A stretch of DNA of 36,960 bases from Cellulomonas terrae (GTDB lineage: Bacteria > Actinomycetota > Actinomycetes > Actinomycetales > Cellulomonadaceae). The position numbers were made by a program, and so were the translations under genes. The notes beneath the pieces are model-generated. The model did no database searches. It saw only the letters and a list, made by a program, of their open reading frames with translations, and was not told the DNA's origin. Shown one piece after another: positions 32,189-36,960 of the stretch. The DNA is taken from the NCBI RefSeq assembly GCF_007990265.1, contig NZ_BJWH01000031.1, positions 1 to 36,960 on the forward strand, in the 5' to 3' direction. Position 1 is the stretch's first letter. Each line of letters begins with the position of its first letter.

Positions 32189-34376
32189 TGTCGCCCGGCT
32201 GGGCGCTGCCGTACAGCCAGCCCTGCCCGTAGCGCCAGCCGTTGCGGTGCAGGTACTCGGCCTGCTCCTCGTGCTCGATCCCCTCGGCGATGGTCACCAT
32301 GGCGAGCTCGCGCGCCAGCGCACCCAGCGCTCGGGCGACCTTGCCGGCGGTCGGGTCCTCGGGGATGCCGGAGGTGAACGACATGTCGAGCTTCACGCCC
32401 GCGACGGGCAGGTCCCGCAGGTAGGACAGCGGCGACACCCCGGTGCCGAAGTCGTCGAGGAGGATCGGCACGCCGGCCGCGGACAGCTGCGTGAGCTCGT
32501 GGCGGATCCGCGTGCCGGACGCGACGAGCGACGACTCGGTCAGCTCGACGACGATCCGACCGGCGGTGAGCCGGTGCCGGGAGATCTCCGACAGGAGGGT
32601 CGTCGCGAACTCCCCGTCCCCCAGCTGGTCGGCGGACACGTTGACCGACACCCACCGGGTCCGGTCGTGGATGGAGGCGACGAACTCGACCACGCGCCGG
32701 GCCACGAGCTGGCCGAGCGCGACGGACATGCCCGCCTCCTGGATGAGGCTGAGGAACGAGGCGGGCAGCAGGAGCCCGCGGTTCGGGTGCTCCCAGCGCA
32801 CGAGCGCCTCGTACCCGACCACGCGGGCGTCGGCCAGGTCGACGATCGGCTGGTAGTGGACCACGAGCTGGTCCTCCGCGATGGCGGCCGTGAGCTCGCG
32901 GTGCAGGTCCGACGGCGAGCCCATGGCCATCGACGCGTCGTAGACCTCCGTCCGGCCGCGGCCCGCACCCTTCGCCCGGTACAGCGCCGCATCGGCGGCG
33001 GCGAGCAGGCCCGGCGCACCGCCCTCGATCGAGTCCGGGTCGGCCAGGGCGATCCCGATGCTGGCCGCGACGTTGAGCCGGCGGCGAGCCACCCGGACCG
33101 GTTCCTGCAGCCCGGCGTGGATCGCGGCGGCGACCTCGAACACGGCGCGCGGGCCGTCGAGGTCCTGCACCACGACCACGAACTCGTCGCCGCCGAGCCG
33201 CGCCACCGTGCCGCGGCGCGCGGTCGCCGCGCGCAGCACCCCGGCGACGTGCACGAGCACCTCGTCGCCGGCCGCGTGGCCGTAGCGGTCGTTGATCTCC
33301 TTGAACCCGTCGAGGTCGCAGGCCAGGACCGCGACACGGTCGACGACGCCCGGCTGCTCGAGGACGGACTGGAGGACCTCCTGGAGCAGGGTGCGGTTCG
33401 CCAGACCGGTCAGCGGGTCGTGCATCGCCCGGTGGGTGAGCATCTCCGCCTGCAGGCGAGACTCCGTCGAGTCGCGCACCTGGACGACGAAGTGGTCCGG
33501 CGCACCGGTCGGGGTGCGCACCAGCGCGGCGTCGAGCGCGACCCACACCTGGTGGCCGTCGGCCCGCTGGTACCGCTTCTCGAGGGAGAACCGGTGCTGG
33601 CCGTCACCGAGCAGGTGGTCGACCTCGAGACGTTCCGCGGGCCGGCCCTCCGGGGTGCTCAGGTCCTCCATGCGGTATCCGCGCAGGGCACCGACGCTGG
33701 TGCCCAGCAGCTCGGCGAACGCGGCGTTGGCCTCGACGATCCGCCACTCGAGGTCGACGAGCGCCATCCCGATCGGTGCGTTCTCCATCGCGACCCGGAA
33801 CTGCATCTCGCTGCGCGTCAGCGCCGCCTCGACCTCCCGGCGGCCCGTGACGTCCACGAGCGTGGTCAGCACCGCCGCGGCGTCCCCGTCCCCGGCGGGC
33901 ACGAGCTGGCTCGCCACCTGGACCATGCGTGCCTGGGTGGTGTCGGTGCCGGGGAGCGCGACCCCGACGAGCTCGGAGTCGACCGTCCACCCGGCGCGGG
34001 CCACCCCGGAGCGGTGCCCCAGGACCGCGGCGGGGTTCATCGCCAGGCCCATCTCGTTCACGAGCACGACCGGCAGGTCTCCGACGGACCGCCCAACGGA
34101 CGCCTTCGCGTCGACACCCAGGATCGCGGCCGCCCGCTCGGAGATGTCGAGCACGCGGCCGGACAGGGACTGGACGAGCACGCCCTCCTTCGTCACGGCC
34201 TGCAGCGCGTCGTAGCGGTGCCGCAGCTCGCGCGAGAGCTCGAGCAGCTCGTTCGCCCGCCGGACCTGCGCGCGCTGCTGGCCGAGCAGGATGAGCACGG
34301 CGACGAGCGACAGGATCGCGACGCACGCGATCACGGTGCTGACGACCCCCCACGGGTCGGGGAACGCGGCGCTCAC
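32178..34376 (-). CDS. PAS-GGDEF-EAL bifunctional cyclic-di-GMP protein
   Basis: 732-residue membrane protein. One TM helix (10-32) is followed by two PAS-like sensor regions (about 50-175 and 185-310), a GGDEF domain with intact GGDEF at 395-399, and an EAL domain with EAL at 523-525, NVS near 579, DDFGTG at 641-646 and EGIE near 698-701. Both catalytic sets look intact, so it may make and degrade c-di-GMP. The inhibitory I-site RxxD before GGDEF reads ARRG and is lost. GTG start inside the ftsK stop (GTGA), so it is translated after ftsK. Which activity dominates cannot be told from sequence. A short overlap with capA occurs at the 3' end. Confidence 0.88.
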   Translation of the reverse strand: MSAAFPDPWGVVSTVIACVAILSLVAVLILLGQQRAQVRRANELLELSRELRHRYDALQAVTKEGVLVQSLSGRVLDISERAAAILGVDAKASVGRSVGDLPVVLVNEMGLAMNPAAVLGHRSGVARAGWTVDSELVGVALPGTDTTQARMVQVASQLVPAGDGDAAAVLTTLVDVTGRREVEAALTRSEMQFRVAMENAPIGMALVDLEWRIVEANAAFAELLGTSVGALRGYRMEDLSTPEGRPAERLEVDHLLGDGQHRFSLEKRYQRADGHQVWVALDAALVRTPTGAPDHFVVQVRDSTESRLQAEMLTHRAMHDPLTGLANRTLLQEVLQSVLEQPGVVDRVAVLACDLDGFKEINDRYGHAAGDEVLVHVAGVLRAATARRGTVARLGGDEFVVVVQDLDGPRAVFEVAAAIHAGLQEPVRVARRRLNVAASIGIALADPDSIEGGAPGLLAAADAALYRAKGAGRGRTEVYDASMAMGSPSDLHRELTAAIAEDQLVVHYQPIVDLADARVVGYEALVRWEHPNRGLLLPASFLSLIQEAGMSVALGQLVARRVVEFVASIHDRTRWVSVNVSADQLGDGEFATTLLSEISRHRLTAGRIVVELTESSLVASGTRIRHELTQLSAAGVPILLDDFGTGVSPLSYLRDLPVAGVKLDMSFTSGIPEDPTAGKVARALGALARELAMVTIAEGIEHEEQAEYLHRNGWRYGQGWLYGSAQPGDITR

Positions 34377-36960
34377 CGACCCCCGCCGGACCAGCGTCCG
34401 GCGTCGTCCTCCTCGGCGCCGTCGAAGTAGTCGGTCGCTTCCGGCGGCTCGCCCGGCAGCGCGCCGTCCGTGGTCGCGTACCGGTCGCCGCCCTCGTCCT
34501 CGCCAGGCGCACCCCGCAGCATCGCCAGGGTGCCCGGCAGGTCGTCGGCCTGCACCATCACCTCGCGGGCCTTCGACCCCTCGGAGGGGCCGACGATCTC
34601 GCGCGACTCGAGCAGGTCCATGAGACGCCCCGCCTTCGCGAAGCCGACCCGCAGCTTGCGCTGGAGCATGGACGTCGAGCCGAACTGCGTCGTGACCACG
34701 AGCTCCGCCGCCTGCAGCAGCAGGTCGAGGTCGTCGCCGATGTCCTCGTCCACCTGCTTCTTGACCGGCGCGGCGGTGACGTCCTGGCGGTACACGGGCT
34801 TGAGCTGCTTCTTGACGTGCTCGACGACGGCGTGGATCTCCGACTCCGACACCCAGGCGCCCTGCGTACGCATGGGCTTGGCGGCCCCCATGGGCAGGAA
34901 CAGCGCGTCGCCCTGGCCGATGAGCTTCTCGGCGCCGGGCTGGTCGAGCACGACCCGTGAGTCCGTCAGGGAGCTCGTCGCGAACGCGAGGCGTGACGGG
35001 ACGTTCGCCTTGATCAGGCCGGTGACGACGTCGACGCTCGGGCGCTGGGTGGCCAGGACCAGGTGGATGCCGGCGGCGCGCGCCAGCTGCGTGATGCGCT
35101 GGATGGACGCCTCGACGTCGCGCGGCGCGACCATCATCAGGTCGGCGAGCTCGTCGACGACCACCAGCAGGTACGGGTAGGTCGCGATCTTGCGCTCCGA
35201 GCCCGGCAGCGGCTTGACCTTGCCCGCGCGGACCGCGGTGTTGAAGTCGTCGATGTGCTTGAACCCGAAGTTCGCGAGGTCGTCGTAGCGCGCCTCCATC
35301 TCGCGCACCACCCACTCGAGCGCCTCGGCGGCCTTCTTGGGGTTCGTGATGATCGGGGTGATCAGGTGCGGGATGCCCTCGTACAGCGTGAGCTCGACGC
35401 GCTTCGGGTCGACGAGCACCATGCGGACCTCGTCGGGCGTGGCGCGCATGAGGATCGAGACGATCATCGAGTTCACGAAGCTCGACTTGCCCGCGCCGGT
35501 GGCGCCCGCGACGAGCAGGTGGGGCATCTTCGCGAGGTTGGCGACGACGTAGCCGCCCTCGACGTCCTTGCCGACGCCGATGACCATCGGGTGCTCGGTG
35601 CGCTTGGCCGCGCTGGAGCGCAGCACGTCGCCGAGCGAGACGGTCTCGCGGTCGGTGTTGGGGATCTCGATGCCGATCGCGGACTTGCCGGGGATCGGCG
35701 ACAGGATGCGCACGTCCGCGCTGGCCACCGCGTAGGCGATGTTCTTGCTCAGCGCGGTGACACGCTCGACCTTGACCGACCGGCCGAGCTCGACCTCGTA
35801 GCGCGTGACGGTCGGCCCGCGCGTGAAGCCGGTGACCTGCGCATCGATCTCGAACGCCTCGAGCACCGAGGTCAGGGACTCCACGACGCGGTCGTTCGCG
35901 GCCGACCGCACCTTGTGCGGCGCACCCTTGGCGAGCGCGTCCTCGGCGGGAAGCGTGTAGAGGACGTCTCCCCCGAGCATCGGCTGCTCGCCGCGCGGGA
36001 CGGGGGTCGGCTCGGGCGCACGCAGCGGGGCCTTGGTGCTCACCACCGTCGTCGGCACCGTGTCGGGTGCGGCGTCGCGGGCCGCCTGGGCCTCCGCCTC
36101 GGCCTCGGCCGCCGCGACGATCGCCGCACGCTCGAAGGCCTCGTCGCCGTCGTACGCGTCGAGCCGGGTGTCCTCCGGCTCGTCGCTGTGGTCGGCGCGC
36201 TTGCGCCGCCGCCCGAGCAGTCCCCGCTTGGCGGGCGGCGCCTCGATCTCGGCGACGGCGGTGTGCCCGGCGTTGATGACCAGCGGGGCGTCGTCCTCCG
36301 CCTCGTCGGGCGGGGTGCGGTGGTTGCCGGTGAGCTTGTCGTACACGCCGCGCAGGCGCGGGACGATCTGGTGCACGGGCGTCGCGGTGACGACGAGCAC
36401 ACCGAAGAAGGCGAGCAGGACCAGCAGCGCGACGGCGACCCCGGGGGTGAGCAGGCTGGCCAGGGGCGTGCCGATCAGGAACCCGACGATCCCTCCGGCC
36501 AGGCGCAGCGCCGCCATGTCGTCCGTGCCGGGCAGCCCGGCGCCGATCTGGACGAGGCCGCAGACCGCGAGGGTGATGGCGCCGATCCCGATGACGATGC
36601 GGCCGTTGGCCTCGACGCGTTCGGGGTGGCGCATGAGCCGGAGGGCCAGCCCGAGCAGGACCAGCGGCACGGCGACGCCGACCTTCCCGAACGTCCCGGC
36701 CACGACGTTGTGCACGACCGCGCCGGCGGTGCCCGACAGGTCCCACCACTCGCGCGCGGCGATGACGATCGCAAGACCGAGGAGCGTGAACGCCAGACCG
36801 TCGCGACGGTGCGCGGGGTCGAGGTCCCGGGCGCCGTGGCCGACCCGGCGGGCGGTCCCGCCGACGAGGTGGGCGGTGCCCATGAACACGCCCTTGACGA
36901 TGCGGACCGGCAGGGCCGGTCGCGGCGGGGGTGGCGCGGGCCTCCGCCCCTGCGGGCGGG
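34373..36960 (-). CDS. ftsK: DNA translocase FtsK (5' end outside the window)
   Basis: Septum-associated dsDNA pump that clears and resolves chromosome termini at division. The open frame continues to the right edge, so the start is missing; an in-window GTG at 36889 is probably internal. About four TM helices lie in the N-terminal part, then an Ala/Glu-rich linker. The motor has Walker A VAGATGAGKSS and Walker B VVVDELADLMM. The C-terminal gamma domain is a winged helix, including QRKLRVGFAKAGRLMDLLE, that would read KOPS-like sites. The tail ends in Asp/Gly-rich residues. The stop overlaps the c-di-GMP gene. Confidence 0.97.
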   Translation of the reverse strand, partial: RPQGRRPAPPPPRPALPVRIVKGVFMGTAHLVGGTARRVGHGARDLDPAHRRDGLAFTLLGLAIVIAAREWWDLSGTAGAVVHNVVAGTFGKVGVAVPLVLLGLALRLMRHPERVEANGRIVIGIGAITLAVCGLVQIGAGLPGTDDMAALRLAGGIVGFLIGTPLASLLTPGVAVALLVLLAFFGVLVVTATPVHQIVPRLRGVYDKLTGNHRTPPDEAEDDAPLVINAGHTAVAEIEAPPAKRGLLGRRRKRADHSDEPEDTRLDAYDGDEAFERAAIVAAAEAEAEAQAARDAAPDTVPTTVVSTKAPLRAPEPTPVPRGEQPMLGGDVLYTLPAEDALAKGAPHKVRSAANDRVVESLTSVLEAFEIDAQVTGFTRGPTVTRYEVELGRSVKVERVTALSKNIAYAVASADVRILSPIPGKSAIGIEIPNTDRETVSLGDVLRSSAAKRTEHPMVIGVGKDVEGGYVVANLAKMPHLLVAGATGAGKSSFVNSMIVSILMRATPDEVRMVLVDPKRVELTLYEGIPHLITPIITNPKKAAEALEWVVREMEARYDDLANFGFKHIDDFNTAVRAGKVKPLPGSERKIATYPYLLVVVDELADLMMVAPRDVEASIQRITQLARAAGIHLVLATQRPSVDVVTGLIKANVPSRLAFATSSLTDSRVVLDQPGAEKLIGQGDALFLPMGAAKPMRTQGAWVSESEIHAVVEHVKKQLKPVYRQDVTAAPVKKQVDEDIGDDLDLLLQAAELVVTTQFGSTSMLQRKLRVGFAKAGRLMDLLESREIVGPSEGSKAREVMVQADDLPGTLAMLRGAPGEDEGGDRYATTDGALPGEPPEATDYFDGAEEDDAGRWSGGGR

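Noticed and set aside
32247..34430. 727-codon plus-strand frame opposite the GGDEF-EAL gene
   Set aside because: Mirrors a real gene on the other strand and has biased composition without domains.

Overview
The window comes from a high-GC actinobacterial chromosome, most likely a Cellulomonas or close relative. The grounds are the strong G/C third-position bias, many GTG starts, and a gene order that matches the actinobacterial recA neighbourhood (hflX, dapF, miaA, miaB, glutamate-type ABC operon, recX, recA, DUF3046, clgR, pgsA, ftsK). The genus is an inference from protein style; no 16S or other marker is present. I see no rRNA, tRNA, CRISPR, IS element, prophage or other mobile DNA. It is a compact core-genome segment with 31 protein genes and few long gaps.

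Layout. 1-3135 (-): L-lactate dehydrogenase and a DinG/XPD-type Fe-S helicase. 3165-4688 (-): HflX GTPase. 4796-6777 (+): an RsmC-like methyltransferase coupled to an MFS transporter. 6726-8961 (-): thioredoxin-like protein, dapF and miaA, nested with 4-nt overlaps. 8967-11430: three YbjN-domain paralogues around a degenerate class III extradiol dioxygenase-like protein. 11427-13004 (-): miaB. 13128-16463 (+): a complete polar amino acid (glutamate-type) ABC transporter. 16465-19846 (-): RNase Y, recX, recA. 20055-23152 (-): MBL-fold hydrolase, membrane phosphatase-superfamily protein, DUF3046. 23216-28858 (+): lhr helicase and a Nei-type glycosylase. 29119-30814 (-): clgR, cinA-type amidohydrolase, pgsA. 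30869-32188 (+): CapA-type phosphoesterase. 32178-36960 (-): PAS-GGDEF-EAL protein coupled to ftsK, which runs off the right edge.

Themes. DNA damage and genome maintenance dominate: recA, recX, lhr, nei, a DinG-like helicase, clgR and ftsK. tRNA modification (miaA, miaB), ribosome rescue (hflX) and mRNA decay (RNase Y) are interleaved, with cell-envelope precursor genes (dapF, pgsA).

The most informative signals are regulatory. recA has two stacked damage promoters: a perfect CGAAC-N4-GTTCG LexA box and, downstream, a near-perfect RecA-NDp (PafBC-type) promoter. Weaker RecA-NDp-like elements lie upstream of clgR and lhr. At least nine genes carry a TAnnnT -10 box exactly 6-7 nt before an ATG/GTG, which implies leaderless transcripts. 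Two gene 3' ends (ldh and recX) are followed by tandem repeats that copy the stop-codon region. I found no convincing evidence of an entirely new multi-gene system; the three-gene YbjN set and the phosphatase-MBL pair are the least understood parts.
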